From Siphonodentalium dalli (Eukaryota > Mollusca > Scaphopoda > Gadilida > Siphonodentaliidae): DNA of 64,000 nt. Below are positions 45,451 to 57,782 of the stretch, piece after piece. Made by a program: the position numbers and the translations under genes. Under the pieces are notes generated by a model that searched no databases, was not told the DNA's origin, and worked only from the letters and a program-made list of their open reading frames with translations. The DNA lies in contig CP136066.1 of the NCBI GenBank assembly GCA_032622095.1, forward strand, positions 57,628,609 to 57,692,608, written 5' to 3'. Position 1 is the stretch's first letter; every line of letters begins with the position of its first letter.

Positions 45451-48400
45451 GAATGATGGATGTGGCCTATATAGTGTGCCAAAATTTGTCGGTGGCCACG
45501 ATTTTAATGAAATTCGGAAAAATATGATGAATTTAGTGGTCGTTCCGAAGATACATATGAAGTTTTGCGACGATCGGACAAGTGATGTTATCTGTAGGGT
45601 GTGCCAAAGGATTTGGTCATGCAAACAGTAAAATCCAAGAAGACTGAAGCGGCCATGTTCTCAAATAAATGCGAGCTGCAGGGTGTGTTGATGGATTCAA
45701 ATTTGCCTGGTGTAAATGCATCCATTGATGTAGGAACCTATGTGCTGACTCTATCAATATGGTATATAGTAACACTGGGATTAGCCAATTATTCGATAAA
45801 AATGTAGGAAAAAGATAAATTAGCAGTGACCATAACGTAACATGGTGGCACATAGGCCTATATTCATAGCAATGGATCCACGTGTACCTCAGTTTGTACC
45901 AAATATAATCAGTTACTGAGTGCACCACATGTGATAAGTATATATGGACATGAATTAATCAGTTTATGGCTACACCTGTGGAAATCCCAGTGGATGCAAG
46001 CTCAACACAAAAACCGATGCCCTTCGCGATTGGCATCAAAGCTAATTGTTCTTGCACATGGAGTTAATTAAATACATCGGACATGACTCGCTGCAATGAA
46101 CATATCTAGCAAACTGATATACCGGCTCCATATACACTAAAACAATTCTTTACATGGTAACAGCCATTTTCCAACTATTTATTTTAAATTGTTCGCACAA
46201 AAGTGAAACAAACGCTCTTTATTTATATAATATCAGGGGTAGACTAACTCGGAACGATTTGTTTTTTGTTTGGATCCCATATATATAGTAACGAACCAAA
46301 GCCGGACGCTTTTTGGTCGTATGTAGACTATGTCTGATTTTGTGATGTTACAAATTATTACCGAGCCCGAATTTGCTACTTCACATCATCCGATATGTGA
46401 CAATGGACAACTGAAATATTTATTTATTTATAAACAGTAAGTTGTTATGAATAGGTCCTGCATAGGTTCATATCAGATCAATTTCATTTGTTAGCTATGA
46501 AAAAACGTCATTTGTCTCTGCGGGCCAGAATCCAGACATGACTGAACGTATCATGTCATCTTCGCGGACAACTTATTTCACCTCACTATAGACTAGACAT
46601 CTATGATTGATTTATTGATTGAGAGTTTTATCCACTAGGCCATATATCACGACCATACTGAACATATAAACGGACACGCACTTCAATTACTAGTTATATT
46701 ATACCATTTTGATTTAGTACTGTGTACTAAATTTTAGCTACCTTACTAGTATTTAAATTCGAGTGGTACCATTGGTGCGTGAATTTAAACCTGAACGAAA
46801 AATAATACGAAAGTTTACCGTATATCCACAGGGAAAATAATATATGGCAATTGCTTGTAAGAATCACACATATACCAGAATGAAAGCAGAAAAACAGGTC
46901 ATCAAATCAACAAACCACGAGTGAAGCCAAGCTCATACCATGGATGTAATCTGAGTTAATCATAATACCACATCAAGATTTAAATGTACAGACAGCGAAG
47001 TGTTTATTTTTTCTAAAGTCAGCAGCCAATACGATGTTTTTGTTTACTTCCAACTTCATATCAATGGTGTCTATATATAACGAGTTAACTATATCAACAT
47101 GATATAGTGACACAATTTTATATTCATACCCCTTATAAAGGTAAAGTTTGATATTATTTAGGTCATCTGAAACTAGTAACTCAATAAAACACAAATATGT
47201 GTCTAAACTGACATGGCTCATTCGAGCTTCCAAGTTCCGTCTACGTAACCTGGAAGGTGGTCTAAGATATACGTTGACACATACACGAACTATTGATATT
47301 CCGGCTGCATATGCTCTGAAAAATACCCTATGGTCATAGCCATGTTCCAGCTATTTTCATTTTGTTTTAACCAAACTGAAACAACTGCTTTTTATTTCTA
47401 CTATATCAGGAATTGACTAACACAACACGCTCTTTATTATTCCATGGCAAAATTTTCACCACGAGTGGAACTGTGGTTTTAACCACGAGCCTTTTGGCGA
47501 GTGGTTAATACCACAATACCATGATTGGTGAACATTTTGTACTCTCGGCTACTATGCGTGTATTTTATTTATGCCATAATTATTATTTTTGTCAATTTGT
47601 TCCGCGAATTCAACTACTGCGCTGTTTACTTTGAATGTGTATCCTCATCAGACAAAACACGACGCTATATGGAATGTGCGTCACGCATAGTGATTTACGT
47701 CATGACGTCAGCCTGTTTCTGACCGATCAGTCACTTGGAATTACCATTCATATGTTTCCTAGTTCATATAGCACCAGCAAGCTACATTTGATTGAAATGC
47801 AGGCAATTTTCCTCGTATCTAATTGATATCATGAAAACTTCCAATTTTAAATGAATGTGACATAGGAACTAGTTTGCTAACTACGACGTAGTTCTACTGT
47901 GGGTATACACGTTTAACACATGAAATTACGTTTGAACATTTACACCCACAGTAGAAATTTATACCCACAGTAGGAAGCTCAATACCTACAGTAGGGTGTA
48001 AATATAAAGTTTACAAAATAGGTGTTATACATACAATAGAACAGGCAATTATGGTATAAATATGTATACTTGTAGACACGGATATAAACAACATTAGTCG
48101 TTTTGTGATTGTGGGTGAATCGCATGTTTGCCAAAGCCTCTTTTAATAACAACTGAATGCTGTTTGGAGAATGGGCATTTATAAATGTAAAAAAATCGGG
48201 TGTCTTGTGCTAACTGACTAACTTCGTGATATAGTGGTATATAGAACACATTGATAACTGAAACCCTTCGCTGGATTAAAGCAATGTCACATATGCCTAT
48301 CACCAACAGTTCTGGTTATATGCAACACGGGTTTGTGTCAATAATTCAACACGTGTATATTGCTTTCACTCTGTTTTATTGAACCTTGTGTCTCGTCTGT

Positions 48401-48714
48401 CATGTGAATTTAAAGTAATATTCACGACGTCTAGCCTCGCTAGGCCATCCACATGATACACATGAATATCTACGTAGTACCTACGTAGGATACACACGTA
48501 GACACCCTACAATCCGTACACACGCTGGAAGCGGAAATTCTAATTCTAATTTTATGAAATGTTCGGCGGCCTCTTGTAGCTTCTAGCGGATTACACAATT
48601 TAACACAAATTTTCTACCGCCCCATTTACACCCCTTCTAATCAATATGTAGATCAGTAATGCATATATGCAGGGAGTGTGGACATCACGACGTACGTGTT
48701 ACAATAAAATATAT
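45451..48714. other. Non-coding, dispersed repeats only
   Basis: Holds two copies of the 4470-4965 repeat family (46060-46375 and 47290-47450), a fragment of the 'GGCCGC' repeat at about 45598-45660, and the motif cluster at 47894-47995. No gene was recognised. Confidence 0.5.
47894..47995. repeat. Cluster of TACCCACAGTAG motifs
   Basis: One inverted copy (CTACTGTGGGTAT) and three direct copies (ACACCCACAGTAG, ATACCCACAGTAG, ATACCTACAGTAG) occur within 100 bp. Confidence 0.7.
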
Positions 48715-51700
48715 TGAGAAGTCATTGGAGAAAGTGTAACACTATCTCATAACAGCTGGCCAGTCGTGAGGACGTTAAATATAATATAGGTTGTAATTCC
48801 GGAAACCATTATCTCTCCTCATTAAAGTGTCAAAACGAGATTGAATTTCAGTAGTAAATTGGTGGACCAGCTGTGACTCTTTGTCTATATTGCACATGTA
48901 TGACAAAATTATTCCTACCAGGGGAAATTGGAATCTTTTAAGTTTATTAGAAGACTGTTTCTCAACGTGAATCATAACATCTCTGGGCGGCAGTCCATTG
49001 TCTCATGGCTTGACCAATCGGTATGACTGAACGTTGAGACAAAGAGCTGCAACTCAGAGATTCCACATTCCCAACAGATATAAGATACTTTTAGCTCCGT
49101 GGCTGGTCGTGCACATGTTTTACTTGTATTGAATAAATTTCATCATGTCTAAGAGTTCTTATTTAGTGAAAAGGAAAACTGGTAGTGCTACATACATGAT
49201 TCGGTGGCATTAGCAAGACACTACGTGGGATTCTTAGACACGGACGCGGGCAGTCACGGAGAAAAAAGTAGGAATAAATTTGTTTATTGGCTGGTCCACA
49301 CCCCTTCATAGACATTATGCCGAATTTTTTGGTTTAAAATTGTTGCGTCGATTTGCCATAGTTTAGACATGTTTAGGGAGTAAAGTTTTAAAAACTAATG
49401 AAAATATCGTTGTGCCGATTTGTCTTAGTTTCTCTTGTCTGATGTCTATGTCGCATTTGTTGGTTTAATATCGCTGCATCGATTTGCCATAGTTAGACAT
49501 GTGTAGGGAGTCAAGTTTTGAAAACTAATGAAAATATCGTTGTGTCGATTTGTCTTAGTTGTTCTTGCTTGTGGAGTAATGTTGATAAATTATATCTGGT
49601 CAAAATGTTTGTGTAGATAATGTTTCCAGGAAACTGTCGTTTGTTCTGTGGTATTTGTTTAGCTTTGAAGTAATCTGTTTTGACATAAAGGAAGCGGTCC
49701 AATAGATAATGTTTAGTTGTTCCCGTTGAGAAGAAAGTTAACAGAACTTGTCAAAATATCAGTTTATCAATGCAAGTTTTTTTAAGGTCTTCATATTCCT
49801 TTGTAATAAGGTTATACAATGTTATGTTTGATATTTCGATCATGGGTGCATGTGGTATTTATTAGTTACATGTACGCTCAGTGTGAATAGTTTGAATTTA
49901 ACAAATATTACCAGGTGTAATTGGTTCATTGTGTAGATAATTACTGGCATACGATTAGTGGCCATTGCTATATTGTATCCAAGGAAATGGAAAAGATTTG
50001 ATGTTACCATCTTCACGAAAATAAGTCCCAGTGAATTACGAAAAATTATACATTATGCAGATGTGTTACTAATCTCGCAGCAAGTGCTATGGTTATAGTA
50101 GTTTTGATTTGAATAATATGTGGATTAATCAAAAGTTGCTCAATGAATACGCAGTTAGTTTGCCTGTCTGTCTCTCAGTCTGTCTACTTGTTTTCAAACA
50201 AGTTTGATTTAGTTAGAAATTTTCACAGTAAATATTTGTCACAAAGTTATGGTTATGTACATGTAATTTCGACAGTGTTTATGGGTTTGTCAAACAACAA
50301 ACGTAAGCTGGTTTATCGCACAGAAGTTTTGCTTTTAAAATAAATCTTTTGTGGTCCTAGTAGTTCATTCTGATCAAGTTGAATTCGTTTATAGATAGTA
50401 TTAACACACTTTTGGTGATCTAGGTTGAGGTTTAAACAATTTGGTTTGAATAATGTATAATACTGGAAAATTGTTTGTTGGTTATTCGGGTTAAACAGGT
50501 ATTAGATGGTCTCAACATTATGCCGGTTGCAGGTCTGTAAAATTTATGGTTGATGTTAGGATGTTGTCAAGTTAATCAGTATGATTTTAGTGTGTTCCAG
50601 TTTTGAACAATCATTTGTTTGGAAATTAGATAAAGTTGTTCTGTCAGTAAATTACATTTAGTGTTATTGTGCTCAGATAATCTATTAGAAAAACATAGTT
50701 ATTTCTGACAGCTTGGTAAGAGACTGGTTGCGCCAAGAGAATAGTATACATGTTTTATTAAATAAGTCAGTTCAAGTGACATAAGTGGTTCACGAAATCT
50801 AAAAATATATAATTTGTGGTCAAGATATAGACGTTTGAGGTTTGAAGTTTTGAAAACATTTGTGCTGGAATTTTCAGTTGTAGACAATAGTTCCAATATT
50901 TTGCAGGTATATCATATGGTTAGTTTATATTTTGTGTTACGAAATAGGTTTAGATTTTGATTTAAAATGATAGAGATCGCTCTTTTGTAGGTTTGTGTTA
51001 TACAAGTTAAAAAGGTCTCACATAAACACACGTGAACCATGTCAAAGTTATATGAGTTGAGAGGATGTTTACCAAATTATTAATGGTTTTAATGTGGTCA
51101 GGTTTCGAACAAGCCTAATGTTAATCAGGGTTGACAAGTTGGTTATTACTGATATTGTAATTATCAAGTTATGATGTCACAGTTCCCATTGACGAAAGAG
51201 ACTCAGCATTCCTACATGACATATGGTATGTGCATATACATATAGATGCATCTATTGTGAAATGAAATTGTCCATTGATTAATTTACAGCGCTATGATGT
51301 CAAAATTATTCATGTATGCTAATTAAGTTCATCTTGTCGCCCTATGTCACGCAAAACTTTAATGAATGTCTCAGTGGATGATGGTCAATGATAGACCGCA
51401 TGTCTTTGTTGAGCTCATTGAATCATACGTGTTTGGACCCTCCAGGATTTATGACATTCCTTTGTTTAGGAATTTGTGTATTCATGGCGATTCATGTTAT
51501 AAATGGAACAGTTTGTATCACTTCCACGAAATCATCAAGTTTTTTGTCTAAGGACAAAAATCTTGAAAATGTCATAAGAGTTATGAAACACTGTTACATA
51601 AAGATGGTCAGCCGTGAGTATGTTAAATATAATTTAGTTTGTAATTCCAAGAACCATTATCCCTCCTTACTAAAGTGTCCAAAAGAAGATAAAAAATTTC

Positions 51701-52054
51701 AGTATTAAATTGATAACCAGCTGCGACTATTTGCCTGTATTTCACGTGTAGGGTAAAATTATTCGTTCAAGGGGAAATTAGAATCATTAAGTTTATTAGA
51801 AGACTGTATCTCAACGTGAGTCATAACATCTCTGGGCGCCGGTCCATTGTCTCCAGGCTTGACCAATCGTTCAGACAAAGAAATTCAACTTATAGAGATT
51901 CCACCTTCTCAACAAATATAAGATTCTCTTCCACGAGAGAAGTTGTAATGTATTTAACTCCGTGACTGCTCGTGTGCATGTTTACTTGTATTGAATAAAT
52001 TTCATCATGTCTAAGAGTTCTCACTTAGAGAAAAGGAAACCTGTGAGTAATACA
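48715..52054 (+). mobile_element. Non-autonomous LTR element A
   Basis: Two diverged direct repeats, 48715-49192 and 51564-52054, bound the element. They begin TGA(G/A)AA and end TACA, and share AAGTTTATTAGAAGACTGT, TCATAACATCTCTGGGCG, TTGAATAAATTTCATCATGT and CTAAGAGTTCT. The 5' LTR is followed by TTCGGTGGCATTAGCAAGAC, matching the leader of element B. The 3' LTR is preceded by AAGGACAAAAATCT, as in B. The interior (2.4 kb) has no gag or pol frame. No target-site duplication was seen, and the LTRs are clearly diverged, so the insertion is old. Confidence 0.65.
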
Positions 52055-52361
52055 AAAGTGCCAATCACAAATAGTGGTACATTCAAAAGGACTCCATTTG
52101 AAGTGTCCAACGTTGAGTGTTGATGCCAAACCAAGTTACTACATTACCATACATATGATGTATGCCTATTTTGTAATGCTTTATATTGCTTTGTATGTCA
52201 AATTTGATAACTTGATTTGAGTAAAAATTGTTTTAGCTAAGTAAAAAAAAACTGATAGACCACTCACCACCACCGGCGTACATGTATGTAAACATGCTTT
52301 GACCGGATATATGAGAATAAAACAATTGAATTTAATTGGGAATAAAATACGATACACTCAC

Positions 52362-52386
52362 CCCTAGCGTTCTTTAGTGCTGGTGT
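52362..52386 (-). CDS. Candidate 25-nt exon of the PAN/apple-like gene
   Basis: On the minus strand GTTTTATTTTACAG precedes 25 nt reading TPALKNARG and the donor GTGAGTGTAT follows. Both splice sites are strong. It starts in phase 0, as required after 54828 or 52801, and ends in phase 1. No later exon was identified. Confidence 0.4.
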
Positions 52387-52800
52387 CTGTAAAATAAAAC
52401 ATATAACATATAAAATAATATGTAGCCAATTTTTTTGTTTGACGTTTTGCTTATTGTTACCTTATTTCCCACAATATTCCGAACAGGAATTTGGAAACAA
52501 TCAAGTTAAACAGTTGTACAAGCTCAAAATGCTCAAATGGATATGGATAAATTACCAAATTTCTAAGTAAACAACAAGGAAGATTTCCCCCAACAACCGC
52601 GGTTTGAATAACGAATATGTGATTTCACAGTGATAGATCAAATCAAGTATCGGTCTGTTAACAACAGCTGTCCACACACATGTCACATAGTTTTGATGAT
52701 TCAGAAGACTTCAATAGCAATAATTATGGCATTAATTTTTTCAATTGAAAACAAACTATCAATGTTCGGTATTTTAACCCTTTCTATAATAAATACTCAC

Positions 52801-52851
52801 TGACGAGTAGTTCCCTTTGGAAATGTTCCGATAATAAGTTGAAGTTATTAT
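52801..52851 (-). CDS. Candidate 51-nt exon of the PAN/apple-like gene
   Basis: Minus-strand segment between AAATGTTCAG and GTGAGTATTT, reading IITSTYYRNISKGNYSS in phase 0 at both ends. The donor is strong but the acceptor has a poor pyrimidine tract, so this exon is less certain than the one at 52362. Confidence 0.3.
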
Positions 52852-53032
52852 CTGAACATTTCCCACCAATAAATATGAATCATTCTCTTCTTGTATTATA
52901 TGTTTTATTCTGCATGTACATGTATGTCGTCTGTATATATTGCCTGATCGATCCATCCAAATGAAAAAATACCATTCCAATGTATACTAATATACCTGAA
53001 TGGTAGCATCCATTCAGTTTGGGAAGAGTTAA

Positions 53033-53424
53033 CCCTTTACCCAACAGAAGGGCCCTGTGCCAATGCATTCTCTTATATATGCGAGTCGACCATAGGTCGC
53101 CTCTCATATATAAGAGAATGCATTGGCTTAACACATTAAAAATTATAAAATTGTTAAAGAATGTAAGAAAAAATGGTAAAAAGTGTTAAAAAAAGATTTG
53201 TTTTAGGCCAATGCATTCTCTTATATATGCGAGGCGACCTATGGTCGACTCGCATATATAAGAGAATGCATTGGCACAGGGCATAACTGTAACTATCACA
53301 ATGTGGTCAAGGCGCCGGTTCCAATGATATCCATATTTGTATGGTTCTATTGAGACAGACCGAAGATATTTTAGGCTGTTGAAGCTTTATTTGGCCGGTT
53401 TTGGCCGTTTTGTTGGGTAAAGTG
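53033..53424 (+). mobile_element. 392-bp piggyBac-type MITE, copy 1
   Basis: Flanked by TTAA (53029-53032 and 53425-53428). The TIR is CCCTTTACCCAACA on the left and TGTTGGGTAAAGTG on the right. TTAA flanks and ends beginning CCC are the hallmarks of piggyBac-group elements. It contains two 69-bp hairpins (53059-53127 and 53207-53275) that are inverted copies of one another. There is no coding frame. Confidence 0.8.
53059..53275. repeat. Pair of 69-bp hairpins (module 1)
   Basis: Each hairpin starts GCCAATGCATTCTC and ends with the complement GAGAATGCATTGGC. The stem is 27 bp, with a TCGACC-ATA-GGTCGC core that can itself pair. The second is the reverse complement of the first. The same pair occurs at 56102-56458 and 63581-63797. 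Confidence 0.9.
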
Positions 53425-53428
53425 TTAA

Positions 53429-54827
53429 AGACTTGTTTGTGTCACAGTGGTATCTTATCAGCGGAACAAAGCGAAGAGTAATATCGAAATAGCATTTGAA
53501 TGTTGTTGTTGTGACCGGAGGTCTGGAATATTCAATACATCTTTGAAGTTTTACATTCTACACTATAGTTAACACAATAATATATGTCCAGATTACCACT
53601 ATATGATATCAGTGACACCACGTTATTCACGTATCCACGTGTAAGAAACCGTGGTATCAGAATATAGCGTTAATTTCTTAAAACCCCACATGCCCCATAA
53701 TTGAGGATCAATTATGTTATCGTACTTATACTCACGTTAAAAACTTTGAACTGGATACTTACTGGTGGGAAGCACTTGATGCTCATTAATTAATGTGTAT
53801 TAATGTTGACCCAATAAGTTAATGATTTACAGTACACGAAGTCCTTGTTTGAATAATTCACAAATTGGAGAAAATGGATATATTATAAAACTACTGTACT
53901 ACTTTGTTGTGACGCGATGGTACATCGAGAATCACAGGTTCAAGTTGCACCTGGCGGTATGATCAACAAGTACAACAATTTCAACCAGTTCACAACACAG
54001 GGGCGTGTCTTTAAAACTAGTACAAAATACATTTAAAATATATACGTTAAAACGAGCGCGCCACATTAAAATGTATCGATAAGCAATACATACTTAACAA
54101 GGGAGTTAAGTTTTCAGATACCTCCTCACTTCTAACGGCCATAATTCACAAACGCCTGAACTGACTCTCAAAATTCCAACGACCACAATCAAGTAAAAGC
54201 TATATTTTCTAGTCCCAGTACACTGGGATAAACTGTTCCAAGAATTTGAAAACAGACCCTAAACACAAAAATCAGAGAGAGCACCGGCTAATGGATCCCT
54301 TGATAGCATAGGAGAAAATATATCGTCCATTTCAAAGTCAATAATTATCGATAAAAAACCAACATTTTTAACAAAATAATCTACATGTATCGTCATATCT
54401 AATGTTAATCTCCCATAATCAATTGGATATTTGAATCTAAGTCGCCACTATGTTCCCATATCTCAGCAATAATTTCAAATTAGGTTTTTCATTTAAAATC
54501 AACTCAATGACCTATTGGCGAGCACGCACTTAATATACTGATCGTTGATTGGTTAAACCGGTATCACGCGTAATTTGTGTACTCCGCAATCGTTTCGTAA
54601 TGAGTGTTAAATATAGGAATATTGTGGCGACATGGATTCAAATATGCGATTGATTTGCAACCACTGTGGAATTTTCCAAGGAAAAGATAGACGTTTTTAA
54701 AGAACTATTTTGAAATCTGTGATTTGCTGTATTTCGCAAAAAGAAAACAATAAAGCATTGTTCATGCAAGAGTAGACCCCTTCCCTGTTGTGGCTCTATT
54801 CATTAGTAAATCGATAAAAGCACTCAC
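53429..54827 (-). other. Presumed intron of the PAN/apple-like gene
   Basis: Lies between the donor at 54827 and the candidate small exons downstream. A strong donor-like sequence (minus strand CACCAGTAAGTATCC, near 53765) suggests another small exon, but no good acceptor pairs with it. Confidence 0.35.
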
Positions 54828-55130
54828 CGGCTTTCTCATGAGAACGGCACTGGCATCCTCCTCGAGCTCACCCGCGGCCTCACATGAAAGAAAACAGTTT
54901 TGGTCAGTGTCAAGTCCCGCAAAGAATGTTACTGTCCTGCACCAGTTTTGTCGAATACATCTGGTCGCACACGATGTCTCGGAAACCGCGCCCGCCCCAA
55001 CGACCTGCGAGATGTTGAAGCCATTTTCTTTCCAACCAGGAATTATTTCAAATGTTGTCTGTTTAGTCTTCTTGGCAGTGGCTGACCCGACCAGAAGGCA
55101 ACAGATAACAAGAAGGCATAAACGGTTCAT
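54828..55130 (-). CDS. Secreted PAN/apple-like domain protein, first coding exon
   Basis: A 303-nt exon (101 codons, phase 0) from ATG 55130-55128 to the donor GTGAGTGC. The N-terminus MNRLCLLVICCLLVGSATA is a clear signal peptide, with likely cleavage after ATA. The rest holds SCATRCIRQNWC, then TVTFFAG and NCFLSC. This fits the C-x3-C-x5-C-x4-F...C-x-L spacing of PAN/apple modules, which bind proteins or sugars on extracellular proteins. Such domains are common in animal secreted lectin-like and adhesion proteins. The protein is incomplete here; two small candidate exons lie at 52801-52851 and 52362-52386. A CCAAT motif lies about 130 nt upstream, but no TATA box is evident. The domain call is from cysteine spacing. 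Confidence 0.7.
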
Positions 55131-56049
55131 CTTCGATTTTCTTGCTGCGCTGCACAGATCGAGTTGCAGCTGATTCCACAACGTAATGAAAGTGTGCGTT
55201 GTCTGTTGGCAATGTTAGATTATTGACCCACGACCCATTAGTGACAATCCGCGCTCTCATTGGACCGCCTTGCCCACGTATACTCTGATTCGTTAACAGT
55301 CTGTCACGACATTGAGATGAATACCAATATCGTTATGAAGATGAAATGTTAACACACAAACGCCAGCGAAATATCTTATTTGAATCACGATTGTACGATC
55401 TATATAGCGTATTTCACAATAATAAAATCACAAGCTGTCAATCCACAAAATACTATAAAACCATTGGTTGTCAAACATTTAGCCATTAAATTTCTTTCTC
55501 GATAACCTAAATTCCTTGATTGCATCTGCTGTATAAATGACAGCCATCGTGTCATATGACCATACATATACAGTGTGCCTAAATGTACATGAAAACTATT
55601 CGATATAAACGGTAAGTCCGGTGTTGCATCAACATTCATTCAGGTAGGACTGCCCTGCCATTAACTTTACTACTAACTAAACATCAGTAAGTCGGTGTAT
55701 TTATCGACCTATTTCGATACCGGAAAAAAATTCAAAAGCGAATATTATTAGGTGTATTTTGGAGCTCAAACCAATGTTAGTGCCCCTCTCGTCCAAACGA
55801 CACCAATGTATCCAACGTTTTATATGACGAGAATATTCCCACGAACCAGTTCAGTCACACGACTACTTATACAGCTGGATGTCTCATCGCTGCAACCGAG
55901 AAGGCGCATAAAAAGGATTCTAACATTCCACAAAGCCAAACATGGCAATGTGGCAATAAAACTTCCTTGGAAAAACAACAGCGACAGACGCGAGGATTTA
56001 ACACTGTCAAATTAACCCCACTACAACCTAACATCGACAGTTATACATA
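55131..56049. other. Upstream flank of the PAN/apple-like gene
   Basis: Holds the presumed promoter (CCAAT near 55256-55265, minus strand) and otherwise unrecognised sequence. Confidence 0.4.
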
Positions 56050-56509
56050 TGTGACCCGCAATATCAAATCCAGTCGTAAGTCGGGATTTTTTTTACCCTG
56101 TGCCAATGCATTCTCTTATATATGCGAGTCGACCATAGGTCGCCTCGCATATTTAAGAGAATGCATTGGCCTAACAATTTTTTGTCATTTTTTTTAAATA
56201 AATGTTTCTTACAATTTTTAGGACATAAAATAAAAAACATCCATTACCCTGCATGGAGCCCCACACATATATAGAAGCATATAGAAGAGTGTCGTCTGCT
56301 CATGTTTGTCTGGGGCTCTGTATGGGTGAAATTATAAAATTGTTAAAGAATACAAGAAAAAATTATTAAAATTGTAAAAAAATTGTTAGGCCAATGCATT
56401 CTCTTATATATGCGAGGCGACCTATGGTCGACTCGCATATATAAGAGAATGCATTGGCATAGGGTAAAAAAATCCCGACTTACGACTGGATTTGATATGG
56501 CGGGTCACA
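56050..56509. mobile_element. 460-bp Tc1/mariner-type MITE carrying the hairpin pair
   Basis: Flanked by TA (56048-56049 and 56510-56511). The TIR is about 45 bp: TGTGACCCGC, ATATCAAATCCAGTCGTAAG, TCGGGATTTTTTT and its complement. TA target duplication is typical of Tc1/mariner. Inside sit two 69-bp hairpins (56102-56170 and 56390-56458) of the same sequence as in the TTAA-flanked MITEs. Between them is a longer spacer with CATGGAGCCCCACA and TGTCTGGGGCTCTG, itself partly inverted. The outer TIRs are unrelated to those at 53033. Confidence 0.8.
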
Positions 56510-57290
56510 TATAATCGGTATCTATGGCTGACATTGATATAGCTTGAACAGCTATTTCATTAAATGTATGGCATTAAATACGCAAAAAGACCTTTATTTT
56601 AACTGGGACTATTTATGTGCGCTGGTAAACAACGCATTGTTACGTGAAACGTCATCGCAGGCCTTATAGTAGCTGCTGTTACTTTCACGTTTTATTTGTC
56701 ATGTTTTATGGAGTTTTTGGATCAACTTATAATATATCTACAACTCGGCCCCAGTTTATAGCGAAATTTACAAAACTTTTCCAGTCAATTAGGTCTGGAC
56801 GAGGTTTGTAAATTTCGCTATAAACTGGGGAAGATTTTTAGATCTTCTATGTATTTTAATGGAATATCAAACGCATGACCCAATTGTTAGTTGACCAATC
56901 ACCGGACATGATTTAGTGTAACACAGTGTTAAACACACAGTCTTATTATGTACATATATTTACATACTAAGTGTTGTCACTAAATCCAGCATTCTGATTG
57001 GTCGGCGCCCACGTGGCTAGTTGCAGTTATTTCTAGGTGAATGCGCACCAGCTAATAACTGCAAGCTCATAATAACATCGATACGTCATTTGGGTTTGGA
57101 AGACGAACGCGTAATGTTTTGGGCGCATTTGGATTCGCGCAGGATTGACTTAATAAATCATCGGGTTTCAATTGTTCCTGTTAACTTTTGCCAAGGGTGG
57201 TATGGGTTATTTTGGGCTGGTTTTGTCACGATACACTTTTCGATTTAAATACATTTACAAAAGTGGCTTTTTCGCCAAATGTATATAAAT
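56510..57290. other. Non-coding; one 26-bp inverted repeat
   Basis: 56749-56774 and 56805-56830 are perfect inverted repeats (CCCCAGTTTATAGCGAAATT...), with a 30-nt loop. No gene was recognised. Confidence 0.6.
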
Positions 57291-57425
57291 ATAAGGATTA
57301 ACTGTCATGTGGACTGTTTTTATGGAGATGTAACCGTGAGGTAAGTGGTCATACCTTGTATGTAAAACCACTTACCTCACGGTTACATCTCCATAAAAAC
57401 AGTCCACATTACAGTTAATCCTTAT
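57291..57425. repeat. Long hairpin, 59-bp arms
   Basis: 57291-57349 and 57367-57425 are inverted copies with one mismatch and a 17-nt loop. The arms include GGACTGTTTTTATGGAGATG and ACCGTGAGGTAAGTGGT. Likely a fold-back/MITE element. Confidence 0.9.
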
Positions 57426-57782
57426 ATAACTGCTGCGTTATCGCGAACGCGTTGGTGACAGAAACGTGAGAATACATCATAAGCTTATAAACAAGATCGG
57501 ATACTCACATTATTCATAACGACTGTCAAATACGTTTAAATGGTTTGCATTTCTGTAACACACCTTATATTGTACATCAAAATGACTCGAACTGCTTTTA
57601 AAATTGTTATCTGCATTTCTGCTAAAAGTGACTCGATTTAAGAGCGATAACTCTATTGTCCACGATAATATCGGTGCTGCACGTGGAGTTACCAGGCTTT
57701 ATTGTTTTGCGCTGCGTATTTTTACTGAAAATAACGTTTATGCTGTGTTCTTAAGGGTAGGTGGAGATCATTATATATAATA

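Noticed and set aside
53741-53790. Extra exon of the PAN/apple-like gene ending at the donor near 53765
   Set aside because: The donor is strong (GTAAGTATCC), but no acceptor with a pyrimidine tract gives a compatible phase.
54790-55173. 127-aa plus-strand frame
   Set aside because: Antisense to the PAN/apple-like exon, which has a signal peptide, cysteine spacing and a splice donor.
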